Source of the DNA: Oscillospiraceae bacterium
Lineage (GTDB): Bacteria; Bacillota; Clostridia; Oscillospirales; Ruminococcaceae
Length of the DNA: 7,153 nt
NCBI GenBank assembly: GCA_019416775.1
Contig: DXWR01000297.1
Location: 1-7,153 of the forward strand
Direction: 5' to 3'
Shown: piece after piece, positions 1-5,395 of the stretch
How positions within the stretch are numbered: the first letter of the stretch is position 1
How the letters are laid out: each line of letters opens with the position of its first letter
Position numbers and translations under genes: made by a program
Notes under the pieces: generated by a model
What the model saw: the letters and a program-made list of their open reading frames with translations, nothing else
What the model was told of the DNA's origin: nothing
Database searches by the model: none

Positions 1-105
1 TTTTTCATCATGGATATACATTGCGGTTCGGGCCATTTTTTGAAAGTGGTTTCGCAAATTCCGCTTCCCTGTGGCCTATTGACTTTATCAGAATTTTCTT
101 TTACG
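1..105. other. Left-edge stretch without a supportable gene
   Basis: This stretch lies beyond the ssrA terminator. On the minus strand an ATG at 36-34 opens a reading frame (M-A-R-T-A-M-Y-I-H-D-E-K) that runs off the left edge and could be the start of a next gene, but no convincing ribosome site precedes it and 12 codons are too few to judge. On the plus strand one frame stays open from base 1 to a TGA at 154-156, but it runs through the ssrA terminator and resembles nothing known to me. I see no RNA gene or repeat here. Confidence 0.3.
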
Positions 106-150
106 AAAAACAAATCCGAACCCATCGCCAACCGGCACAAGGTTCGGATT
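106..150 (-). terminator. Rho-independent terminator of ssrA
   Basis: On the minus strand, ten bases after the tmRNA 3' end, AATCCGAACC (150-141) pairs perfectly with GGTTCGGATT (122-113). The 18-base loop holds a second small stem, GCC-GGTT-GGC. The hairpin is followed by TG and five T (110-106). It is correctly placed to end transcription of ssrA, or of smpB-ssrA together. The plus-strand orientation has no T run, so it is probably one-directional. Confidence 0.85.
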
Positions 151-159
151 AGTTGATTG

Positions 160-519
160 TGGTGGAGGCGAGGGGAATCGAACCCCTGTCCGAAAATCGA
201 TTCCCTCTGCTTTCTACGAGCGTAGACTGTTCTTTCTCTCCCTCTAAAAACGGCAACAGTCAGCCTTTTTTAGAAGTCAGCCTCAAAAAACCTCTTCGGC
301 GCCGAGGCCAACGCCGAACAAGTCCACCGCTTCAGTTAGCACTGCGTCAGAGCACGGCAATCTGCCGCAGCGGACAGCGTAATTTAATTACGCTGCGCAG
401 AGTTCAAAACGACTAGTATTCTTGTTAGCGTTTATATTTAGGTGTGACGATTAACGTGTTTTCACCCACACGGCCCGCTTACAGAGCTGCACGGTCCCCG
501 TCGAAACCTTTACGCCCCC
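160..519 (-). ncRNA. ssrA: Transfer-messenger RNA (tmRNA, SsrA)
   Basis: tmRNA enters stalled ribosomes with SmpB, accepts the nascent chain on its alanyl-tRNA-like end, then templates a short degradation tag. The minus strand starts GGGGGCGTAAAGGTTTCGAC, the classic tmRNA 5' end. It finishes with the T-arm GGGGTTCGATTCCCC followed by CGCCTCCACCA, so CCA is encoded. The acceptor stem GGGGGCG pairs with CGCCTCC over seven positions with one G-U, which fixes both ends and gives 360 nt, a normal one-piece length. The tag frame is at 429-388, followed by a stem at 395-375 around the tag stop codon. The gene lies 23 bases after smpB on the same strand. I found no clear promoter in that gap, so the RNA is probably cut from a smpB-ssrA transcript by RNase P and other nucleases. 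Identification is secure; the ends are inferred from stem pairing. Confidence 0.97.
388..429 (-). other. tmRNA tag reading frame, ANKNTSRFELCAA
   Basis: Within ssrA, the sequence ATAAAC followed by GCT matches the usual resume site. Reading from GCT at 429 gives A-N-K-N-T-S-R-F-E-L-C-A-A and then TAA at 390-388. The leading Ala-Asn and terminal Ala-Ala are what tmRNA tags normally have; the final Ala-Ala is the part recognised by ClpXP. The cysteine in the third-last position, where many bacteria have leucine or valine, is unusual in my experience. The stop codon sits inside a hairpin, CAGCGTAATT pairing with AATTACGCTG (395-375), matching the stem typically found at the end of the tmRNA message segment. 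The resume codon is assigned by analogy with other tmRNAs. Confidence 0.85.
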
Positions 520-542
520 ATTTTAATGTTTGCCCTTTGATC

Positions 543-1001
543 CTACCGGTTTTTCTCCTTCATGGCCCGGTCAATTTCCCGCTTGGCGGCTCGTTTGGCC
601 ATGTCCTGGCGCTTGTCATAGAGCTTTTTGCCTTTGCACAGTCCCAGCTGTACCTTTACCCGGCTGCCTTTGAAGTACAGGGACAAAGGAATCAGGGAGA
701 TGCCTTCCTGCTTCAGCCGCCCGTACAGCCGGTCGATCTCCTTGCGGTGGGCCAACAGTTTCCGCACCCGGAAAGGATCTCGATTGAAGATGTTGCCTTG
801 TTCGTAAGGGGAGATGTGCATACCTTTGACGAAGAGTTCCCCTTTGTCGATGGAGCACCAGCTGTCCTTTAAATTGACCTGCCCTTTGCGGATGGACTTG
901 ACCTCGGTACCGGTGAGTTCAATGCCGGTTTCCAGAGATTCCAGCACAAAGTAATCGTGCCGGGCTTTCCGATTCACTGCAATGGTCTTGGTGTTTTCCA
1001 T
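543..1001 (-). CDS. smpB: SsrA-binding protein SmpB
   Basis: SmpB binds the tRNA-like part of tmRNA, delivers it to stalled ribosomes and mimics an anticodon stem in the decoding centre. The 152-residue product has the full family pattern. It has an N-terminal N-R-K-A-R-H-D-Y-F segment, then L-x-G-x-E-V-K-S-I-R-x-G-x-x-N-L-K-D-S, H-I-S-P-Y-E-x-G, a D-P-x-R-x-R-K-L-L-x-H segment, and a basic C-terminal tail with K-G-K-K-x-Y-D-K-R that enters the ribosome. Length is normal. The ATG at 1001 is preferred because AAGGAGG stands eight bases before it; the in-frame GTG at 1010 lies inside that ribosome site, so the nine-base longer version is unlikely. ssrA follows 23 bases after the TAG stop with no terminator between, so the two partners are probably one operon driven by the sigma-A promoter at 1068-1040. 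Confidence 0.97.
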   Translation of the reverse strand: MENTKTIAVNRKARHDYFVLESLETGIELTGTEVKSIRKGQVNLKDSWCSIDKGELFVKGMHISPYEQGNIFNRDPFRVRKLLAHRKEIDRLYGRLKQEGISLIPLSLYFKGSRVKVQLGLCKGKKLYDKRQDMAKRAAKREIDRAMKEKNR

Positions 1002-1009
1002 GCTGCACA

Positions 1010-1016
1010 CCTCCTT
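1010..1016 (-). promoter_or_regulatory. smpB ribosome binding site
   Basis: AAGGAGG on the minus strand, eight bases before the ATG at 1001. It decides the start: the upstream in-frame GTG at 1010-1008 overlaps its last base and has no ribosome site of its own. Confidence 0.85.
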
Positions 1017-1039
1017 TTCCTTGTTCTGTGCGGTATTTT

Positions 1040-1068
1040 AGTATACCCTTTTCCTTCTCATTTGTCAA
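1040..1068 (-). promoter_or_regulatory. Strong sigma-A promoter of smpB(-ssrA)
   Basis: On the minus strand TTGACA (1068-1063, perfect consensus) is followed by a 17-base spacer and TATACT (1045-1040, one mismatch to TATAAT). Transcription should begin near 1033, giving a leader of about 30 bases before the smpB ATG. It lies between the terminator of the upstream transporter gene and smpB. Near-ideal elements and spacing suggest strong constitutive transcription, which fits a need for abundant tmRNA if ssrA is cotranscribed. Confidence 0.85.
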
Positions 1069-1110
1069 GAAAACCAGATGAATGGACTGTGAATTTTGCT
1101 TGGATGGATA

Positions 1111-1143
1111 GAAAAACACCCACAACAAAATTGCTGCGGGTGT
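1111..1143 (-). terminator. Rho-independent terminator of the NSS transporter gene
   Basis: On the minus strand, about 20 bases after the transporter stop codon, ACACCCGCAGCAA (1143-1131) pairs with TTGTTGTGGGTGT (1128-1116) over 13 positions, two of them G-U, around a two-base loop (in practice slightly larger). A run of T (1116-1112) follows. It insulates smpB-ssrA from transporter transcription; the smpB promoter starts about 43 bases downstream. Confidence 0.85.
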
Positions 1144-1165
1144 AAAAATCAGATTGTTTTCAGCG

Positions 1166-2542
1166 TTAGATGTCGAAAATACCAAGTCCGTCCAACACCG
1201 AGGATACTAAGATTGCCACCAAGCAGATGGGAGCAATATACTTGATCATGACGTTAAATAGTTTTTTCATCTTGAACTTTCCGTTCAACCCCACTTCATC
1301 GGCGATGGATTTCACCCCGATGACGTATCCCACAAAGATGCAGGTCAAGAAGGCTACAATGGGCATCAGCACCGAATTGCTGAGGAAATCGAAAAAGTCC
1401 AGAATGGTCATGCTGCCCAAGAAGGTGACGCCGCTCCAAATGCTGAAGCCCAGGCAGGAGGGCAGGCCGATCACCAGAGCGCCGATCCCTACCAAGATAC
1501 AGGCCTTTAGCCGGGTGAGCTTGAGCTTGTCGCAGAGAATGGAAACGATGGTTTCCATCAAGGAGATGCTGGAGGTCAAGGCGGCAAAGAACACCAGAAT
1601 AAAGAAGATGCACCCGATGACGTTGCTCAACCAGGGAATCCCGCCGCTCATCCGTTCAAACACCTGGGGCAGGGTCTGGAACATCAATCCCGGCCCGGCG
1701 TTCATTTCAGAAGCGTTGCCTCCGGAAAAAACGTAAAACGCCGGTACGATCATCAGCCCGGCGATCAGGGCAAAGCCGGTGTCGCAAAGCTCGATTTGGT
1801 GAACGGAGGATTCAATGTGCACGTCCTTTTTCATATAGGAGCCGTAGGTGATCATAATGCCCATGGCCAAGGACATAGAGTAGAACAGCTGGCCCACTGC
1901 TGCCAAAATGGTGGTGCCGGAGAAGTTGGAGAAATCCGGGGTAATGTAGTAGAGCACACCCTCTAAAGCACCGGGCATGGTGACGGTAAAGATGGCGATG
2001 ATCACCGAAAGCACCGCCAACACCGGCATCATAAACTTACTGGCCTTTTCCACCCCTTTTTCTACCCCCAGCAGGACGATGATAAAGGTAATGGCGATGA
2101 ACAGCACAAACCAGAAAATCGGTTCGATGGGCTGGGCGGTATATTGGTCGAAAAAGTTGGGATCTGCTGCCTGGGCGGCCCCGCCGGTGGCGTATTGGGC
2201 AATGTATTTGGTGACCCATCCGCCAATGACGCTGTAGTAGGGAAAGATGATGATGGGGACTAACGAAGTCAGCACCCCTAAAAAGGCCCATTTCTTATTC
2301 AGCTTTTTAAATGCCCCGATGGCACTGAGCCCGGTTTTCCGCCCGATGGCAATTTCCGCTACCATCAAAGCAAAGCCAAAGGTTACTGCTAAGATAATGT
2401 ACACCAGCAAAAAGGTGCCGCCGCCGTATTTTGCTGCCAGATAGGGAAACCGCCAGAGGTTTCCCAACCCGATAGCAGACCCGGCGGCTGCCAGCACAAA
2501 GCCGATTTTGCCGGTAAAGGAACTTCGTTTTTTTTCTTCCAT
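1166..2542 (-). CDS. Sodium-dependent transporter, neurotransmitter:sodium symporter (NSS) family
   Basis: This 458-residue membrane protein is a LeuT-fold sodium symporter; bacterial members mostly import amino acids. The family signature G-S-A-I-G-L-G-N-L-W-R-F-P-Y is at residues 21-34 in the unwound TM1, including the Asn that helps bind sodium. TM6 carries the F-Y-S-M-S-L-A-M-G pattern (about 220-228), and TM8 has A-L-T-S-S-I-S (321-327), where Thr-Ser form the second sodium site. I count about 11 membrane segments, the last near 430-452. The length and missing TM12 resemble the tyrosine transporter Tyt1 and MhsT (about 450 residues) rather than 12-segment LeuT. Start: ATG at 2542 with AAGGAGA nine bases upstream. 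It appears monocistronic, with its own sigma-A promoter and terminator. The substrate cannot be read from the sequence; an amino acid is most likely. Confidence 0.93.
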   Translation of the reverse strand: MEEKKRSSFTGKIGFVLAAAGSAIGLGNLWRFPYLAAKYGGGTFLLVYIILAVTFGFALMVAEIAIGRKTGLSAIGAFKKLNKKWAFLGVLTSLVPIIIFPYYSVIGGWVTKYIAQYATGGAAQAADPNFFDQYTAQPIEPIFWFVLFIAITFIIVLLGVEKGVEKASKFMMPVLAVLSVIIAIFTVTMPGALEGVLYYITPDFSNFSGTTILAAVGQLFYSMSLAMGIMITYGSYMKKDVHIESSVHQIELCDTGFALIAGLMIVPAFYVFSGGNASEMNAGPGLMFQTLPQVFERMSGGIPWLSNVIGCIFFILVFFAALTSSISLMETIVSILCDKLKLTRLKACILVGIGALVIGLPSCLGFSIWSGVTFLGSMTILDFFDFLSNSVLMPIVAFLTCIFVGYVIGVKSIADEVGLNGKFKMKKLFNVMIKYIAPICLVAILVSSVLDGLGIFDI

Positions 2543-2587
2543 GATTGCTTTCTCCTTTTTTGAAACTAACAGAACAAAGACAAGTTC

Positions 2588-2616
2588 AGTATACCGGATT
2601 TTTCGACAAAAGGCAA
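2588..2616 (-). promoter_or_regulatory. Sigma-A promoter of the NSS transporter gene
   Basis: On the minus strand TTGCCT (2616-2611) is separated by 17 bases from TATACT (2593-2588). A start near 2581 gives a leader of roughly 40 bases before the ATG at 2542. The -10 is strong and the -35 keeps TTG. I see no riboswitch-like fold in the short leader. Confidence 0.7.
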
Positions 2617-2763
2617 GGAAAACCGAACAAACTTTAGAGCAAGATAATATAGCTGTTGCTTTTAACTATAAACACATTTCAAATTATTTGACGGATGCAA
2701 AGATCTGGATTCCCTATAAGTTGTCCGGATTGAAAAAGAAGGGAGATGGGACAAGGAATTTCC
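2617..2763. other. AT-rich spacer between DUF4363 and NSS genes
   Basis: This gap holds no gene that I can support. Just past the DUF4363 stop there is a small palindrome, AAGGAATTTCCTT, and farther on CAAATTATTTG. Neither is followed by a proper T run, so no convincing terminator is visible and the DUF421-DUF4363 transcript may run on toward the NSS gene. The segment looks more AT-rich than the genes around it. Confidence 0.5.
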
Positions 2764-3138
2764 TTAAAGTATGTTTTGGGGTACCGGAAGCTCCTGAAAA
2801 TAGAGCTGCTCCCAATCCTGCTTGAGAAGCTGTAAGGTATTGTGAGCGGCAGTGTAGTTGCCTTCTTTGCAGAATAATTCCACTTCCAGCCATTTTTCAG
2901 CGATTTCTTCCAAGGAAGAATGGTAGAGAAATAGGGTAAGAAGCTGCATTTCCTCTTCCCAATCCTCTCGAGTTTGGGCAATTAGTGCCAGATCCGGCTC
3001 TTTTTGGGCTACCGACTGTTGGATGGTGTCGATCCGAGAAACATAGACGTCCATGTCTTGGCTCAACCGCCAGATGGACAACAGTCCCAACACAATTAGA
3101 ATCAGAATAATCACCAGGATGGCAATCAGTCGCTTCAT
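2764..3138 (-). CDS. DUF4363 family protein, single-pass membrane protein
   Basis: The 124-residue product starts with a short basic M-K-R, then one strongly hydrophobic segment (about residues 4-22) that should anchor it in the membrane. A mostly helical, acidic domain follows, probably on the outer face. The pattern of tryptophans and acidic residues (R-E-D-W-E-E-E near 57-63, E-K-W-L-E-V near 81-86, and a final E-G-N-Y-T-A-A helix) fits DUF4363, small clostridial proteins I know as neighbours of DUF421 genes. The function is unknown. Its ATG overlaps the DUF421 stop as ATGA, and AAGGAGG stands ten bases before the start, so translation is probably coupled and the two proteins may act as a pair. 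The family call rests on pattern and context; an uncharacterised membrane protein is the fallback. Confidence 0.75.
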   Translation of the reverse strand: MKRLIAILVIILILIVLGLLSIWRLSQDMDVYVSRIDTIQQSVAQKEPDLALIAQTREDWEEEMQLLTLFLYHSSLEEIAEKWLEVELFCKEGNYTAAHNTLQLLKQDWEQLYFQELPVPQNIL

Positions 3139-3815
3139 TTCTTCTTTTCCTCCTTGGGGATCAGGGTGTATTGGTGACTCTTATTGGCGGAAAGGAGGAA
3201 CACCTGCCCCAAGGGAATGTGTTCCTTTTCCAGGATCTTGGCCAGTTGTTTCCGGCTCATGGAAGCTCCCCGCAGGCCGTCCTCCAACAGGACTCCATCG
3301 CTGACCACCACCACCGGCACTTCCTGAGGAGCCAGGGTGAGCTTGAGCTGTTTGGGGGTTACGGGGGCGTCCTTTTCGTAGGGCAGGATGGAAACCGTAC
3401 CGTTGGTTTCCACAATGGCATACTGAATTTGAGCGAGATCGAAGATCCCTTGGCTGCGCAGGCTTTCCATCAAATCGTCGATGGAAAATCGCAGGTTCTT
3501 CAGCGCCCCCTGATCCACCACCCCATTGTGGATAATTACTACCGGGTTTCCACCCATGAGGGTGCGGACGCTTCGAAACCGCAGACTTAAAAGGCTGACG
3601 ATCAGCTCCAGTCCTACCAGCACTGCCACCGGGATGATCCCCATGAGCAGCGGCACATCCGGATCCTCCACCGGCAGGGAGACGATGTTGGAGATCAGCA
3701 CTGAGATCACCAATTCCGCCGGCTGCAATTCTCCCAGCTGGCGTTTTCCCATCAAACGCATAAAAATCATGATGCAGAGGTAAAGCACCACCGACCGAAT
3801 CAAAACCGTAAGCAT
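3135..3815 (-). CDS. DUF421 (YetF-like) membrane protein
   Basis: The 226-residue product has three membrane segments (about 1-20, 32-48, 56-76) and then a soluble cytoplasmic DUF421 region. Family marks are R-L-M-G-K-R-Q-L-G-E-L-Q-P-A-E-L-V (20-36), N-P-V-V-I-I-H-N-G (90-98), L-R-F-S-I-D-D-L-M (108-116) and G-I-F-D near 123-126 followed by A-I-V-E-T-N-G (133-139). Bacillus relatives include YetF and the spore protein 2Duf, which rigidifies the spore inner membrane and raises resistance; I see no DUF1657 domain here. The ATG at 3815 is chosen because GGGGAGGGG stands just before it; an upstream in-frame TTG at 3845 would add ten residues but has no ribosome site. A sigma-G-like promoter lies about 60 bases upstream, suggesting forespore expression, and the DUF4363 gene follows with a four-base overlap. 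The molecular activity is unknown. Confidence 0.9.
   Translation of the reverse strand: MLTVLIRSVVLYLCIMIFMRLMGKRQLGELQPAELVISVLISNIVSLPVEDPDVPLLMGIIPVAVLVGLELIVSLLSLRFRSVRTLMGGNPVVIIHNGVVDQGALKNLRFSIDDLMESLRSQGIFDLAQIQYAIVETNGTVSILPYEKDAPVTPKQLKLTLAPQEVPVVVVSDGVLLEDGLRGASMSRKQLAKILEKEHIPLGQVFLLSANKSHQYTLIPKEEKKK
3149..3155 (-). promoter_or_regulatory. DUF4363 gene ribosome binding site
   Basis: AAGGAGG on the minus strand, inside the 3' end of the DUF421 gene and ten bases before the DUF4363 ATG. The perfect core supports this start and the ATGA overlap with the DUF421 stop codon. Confidence 0.7.
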
Positions 3816-3819
3816 AAAA

Positions 3820-3828
3820 CCCCTCCCC
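3820..3828 (-). promoter_or_regulatory. DUF421 gene ribosome binding site
   Basis: GGGGAGGGG on the minus strand, followed by TTTT and ATG at 3815. It decides the start in favour of 3815 over the in-frame TTG at 3845, which has no such site. Confidence 0.7.
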
Positions 3829-3872
3829 AGCGGCAACCATAACAAGCGAAAACGGAAGAATTTGTTCTTGGT

Positions 3873-3902
3873 TAGTATGAATCCAAGGGGGAGAATTTAT
3901 GC
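3873..3902 (-). promoter_or_regulatory. Sigma-G-type forespore promoter of DUF421-DUF4363
   Basis: On the minus strand GCATA (3902-3898) is followed by an 18-base spacer and CATACTA (3879-3873). This fits the Bacillus sigma-G consensus (GHATR, 17-18 bases, CATNHTA) at every defined position. A start near 3866 would give a leader of about 50 bases to the DUF421 ATG. The -35 element overlaps the start codon of the divergent gerA gene, and the spacer covers gerA's ribosome site. Short consensus matches can arise by chance, but the position, spacing and sporulation context all agree. Confidence 0.65.
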
Positions 3903-5389
3903 CAAATTCCAAGTTGCCGGAGCACATTACAGCGTCTCTCACCGAAAATATCAACGCCTTAAAGGAGTACACCGGCAATTCCGCCGCCTTGGCGATCCGC
4001 CAGCTCACCGTGGGCGGGGTGGACATCGCCACGGTGGGGGGTGAAGGGATGATCGCGGTGGACCAGCACAACAAGCTCATTGCCGCCTTAAATCGGAAAT
4101 ACGAATACCAATATGCCACCCCTCAGGACATTGCCCAATTTGTCTGCCAGGGGAGTTTGTTTGCCAACCAGCTGTTTGAACTGTCCACCTTTTCTAAGGT
4201 GTTGATGCAGATGGGCAATGGCAACCTGATTCTGCTGATTGACGGGTATCCCATTGCCATCGCCATGACTATGCCCGGCTTTGCCTACCGCAGCATTTCT
4301 CAGCCGGACAATGAAATCAACGAACGGGGAAGCAAAGAAGCTTTCACCGAGCCCATCCGAGTGAATATGGCCTTGCTGGAACGGCGGATTAAGTCGGACA
4401 AGCTGCGGATGGAAATGCAGGAGTGCGGCACCGTCTCCCGCACCGAGTACTGTTTGGTTTGGCTGGAGGACGCCGCCGATCCGGCTCTGCTGGAACAGGT
4501 GCGGCAGAAACTGAAAAAGGTGAAACTCCGCCAGGTGTTAAACAGCGGTTACCTCCAATGCTTTCTGGAGCCCAAGGGATTTCATCTGTTTCCCAATGTG
4601 GGGCAGACCGAACGTCCGGACACCCTCTGCGCCAAGCTGGACGAGGGCCGGATCGGGGTGCTGGTGGACGGCAATCCCTTTGCTTTGATCGTGCCCTATC
4701 TTTTCAGCGAAAATTTCCAGACCATGGACGACTATTGCTCCAAGCCCTACTACGCCACTCTGATGCGGCTGATCAAGTATCTGGCTTTTGGGCTGGCGGT
4801 GCTGCTGCCGGGACTGTATGTGGCCATCGGTACCTTCCACCAGGAGCTGGTGCCGCACTCTTTGCTGTTTTCCATTGTGGCCGCCGAGGAGACCACTCCC
4901 TTTTCCTTGATGGTAGAGGCGTTGGTGATCCACTTTCTCTATGAGATCATGCGGGAAGCGGGGCTGCGATTGCCCAAAGCCATCGGCCATGCCGTTTCTA
5001 TTGTGGGGGCGCTGGTGATTGGGGATGTGGCGGTGTCCGCCGGTTTGATCGGCACTCCAATGGTGCTGGTAGTGGCGTTGACCGCCATCTCTTCCTTTGT
5101 AGTCCCCAACCTCCACCAACCGGTGAGCCTACTGCGGTTTCTGCTGATTGTCATCGGAGGGACCTTTGGGCTGTACGGCATCAGTTTGGCCATTGTGGCT
5201 GTGGCGGTAAACGCTGCTTCTATGCAAAACGGAGGTGTTCCTTATCTCAGTCCCATTTCTCCTTTGAATCTCACTTCCTTGGGGGATACCTTTCTGCGGA
5301 AAAACACCAAGTGGCTTTCCCGGCACCATATCACCGTCAACCACCTTTACGGCAGCAATCCCCCCAAATCTGATTCCGACAAGGAGTGA
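3899..5389 (+). CDS. gerAA: Spore germination protein GerA family (receptor A subunit)
   Basis: This is the A subunit of a GerA-type germinant receptor, which sits in the spore inner membrane and helps trigger germination when a small nutrient such as an amino acid is sensed. The 496 residues have normal family layout. A large N-terminal cytoplasmic domain carries the motif R-S-I-S-Q-P-D-N-E-I (131-140), then R-G-S-K-E-A-F-T-E (143-151) and the R-R-I-K-S-D-K-L stretch (162-169). T-E-R-P-D is at 237-241 and the L-V-D-G-N-P-F motif at 255-261. A multi-span C-terminal part contains R-E-A-G-L-R-L-P-K (352-360) and A-V-S-I-V-G-A-L-V-I-G-D (365-376), followed by more membrane segments to about 440. 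The ATG at 3899 has AAGGGGGAG five bases upstream. The B-subunit gene follows after six bases. The symbol is by family; which receptor (GerA, GerK or other) cannot be told. I see no clear promoter for it. Confidence 0.95.
   Translation: MPNSKLPEHITASLTENINALKEYTGNSAALAIRQLTVGGVDIATVGGEGMIAVDQHNKLIAALNRKYEYQYATPQDIAQFVCQGSLFANQLFELSTFSKVLMQMGNGNLILLIDGYPIAIAMTMPGFAYRSISQPDNEINERGSKEAFTEPIRVNMALLERRIKSDKLRMEMQECGTVSRTEYCLVWLEDAADPALLEQVRQKLKKVKLRQVLNSGYLQCFLEPKGFHLFPNVGQTERPDTLCAKLDEGRIGVLVDGNPFALIVPYLFSENFQTMDDYCSKPYYATLMRLIKYLAFGLAVLLPGLYVAIGTFHQELVPHSLLFSIVAAEETTPFSLMVEALVIHFLYEIMREAGLRLPKAIGHAVSIVGALVIGDVAVSAGLIGTPMVLVVALTAISSFVVPNLHQPVSLLRFLLIVIGGTFGLYGISLAIVAVAVNAASMQNGGVPYLSPISPLNLTSLGDTFLRKNTKWLSRHHITVNHLYGSNPPKSDSDKE
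5381..5386 (+). promoter_or_regulatory. gerB ribosome binding site inside the gerA 3' end
   Basis: AAGGAG forms the last two sense codons of gerA (Lys-Glu, just before TGA) and stands nine bases before the TTG start of the B-subunit gene. It supports that non-ATG start and suggests coupled translation. Confidence 0.75.
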
Positions 5390-5395
5390 ACTGCC

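Noticed and set aside
78..106. Plus-strand TTGACT at 78-83 as a possible promoter -35
   Set aside because: Seventeen bases on lies TACGAA, a poor -10, and there is no plus-strand gene downstream to serve.
153..416. 87-codon plus-strand open frame through the tmRNA gene
   Set aside because: It is fully explained by the tmRNA on the opposite strand. Frames of this kind are a common false annotation over ssrA.
444..872. 142-codon plus-strand open frame over smpB and the ssrA 5' end
   Set aside because: It is antisense to secure smpB and tmRNA genes, has no ribosome site and shows no recognisable family.
1002..1010. Longer smpB beginning at GTG 1010
   Set aside because: The GTG overlaps the AAGGAGG ribosome site that serves the ATG at 1001, so it cannot use that site itself.
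1170..1736. 188-codon plus-strand open frame antisense to the NSS transporter
   Set aside because: It mirrors codon structure of the transporter on the other strand; no domain pattern or ribosome site.
2638..2665. Plus-strand hairpin AGCAA...TTGCT followed by TTTT as a terminator
   Set aside because: The stem is only five base pairs with a 13-base loop, and no plus-strand gene ends before it.
3181..4119. 312-codon minus-strand open frame crossing the DUF421 gene and the 5' part of gerA
   Set aside because: It is out of frame with the clear DUF421 gene and antisense to gerA. Its product is Gly/Ala/Arg/Pro-rich without family patterns, as expected for a shadow frame in GC-rich coding DNA.
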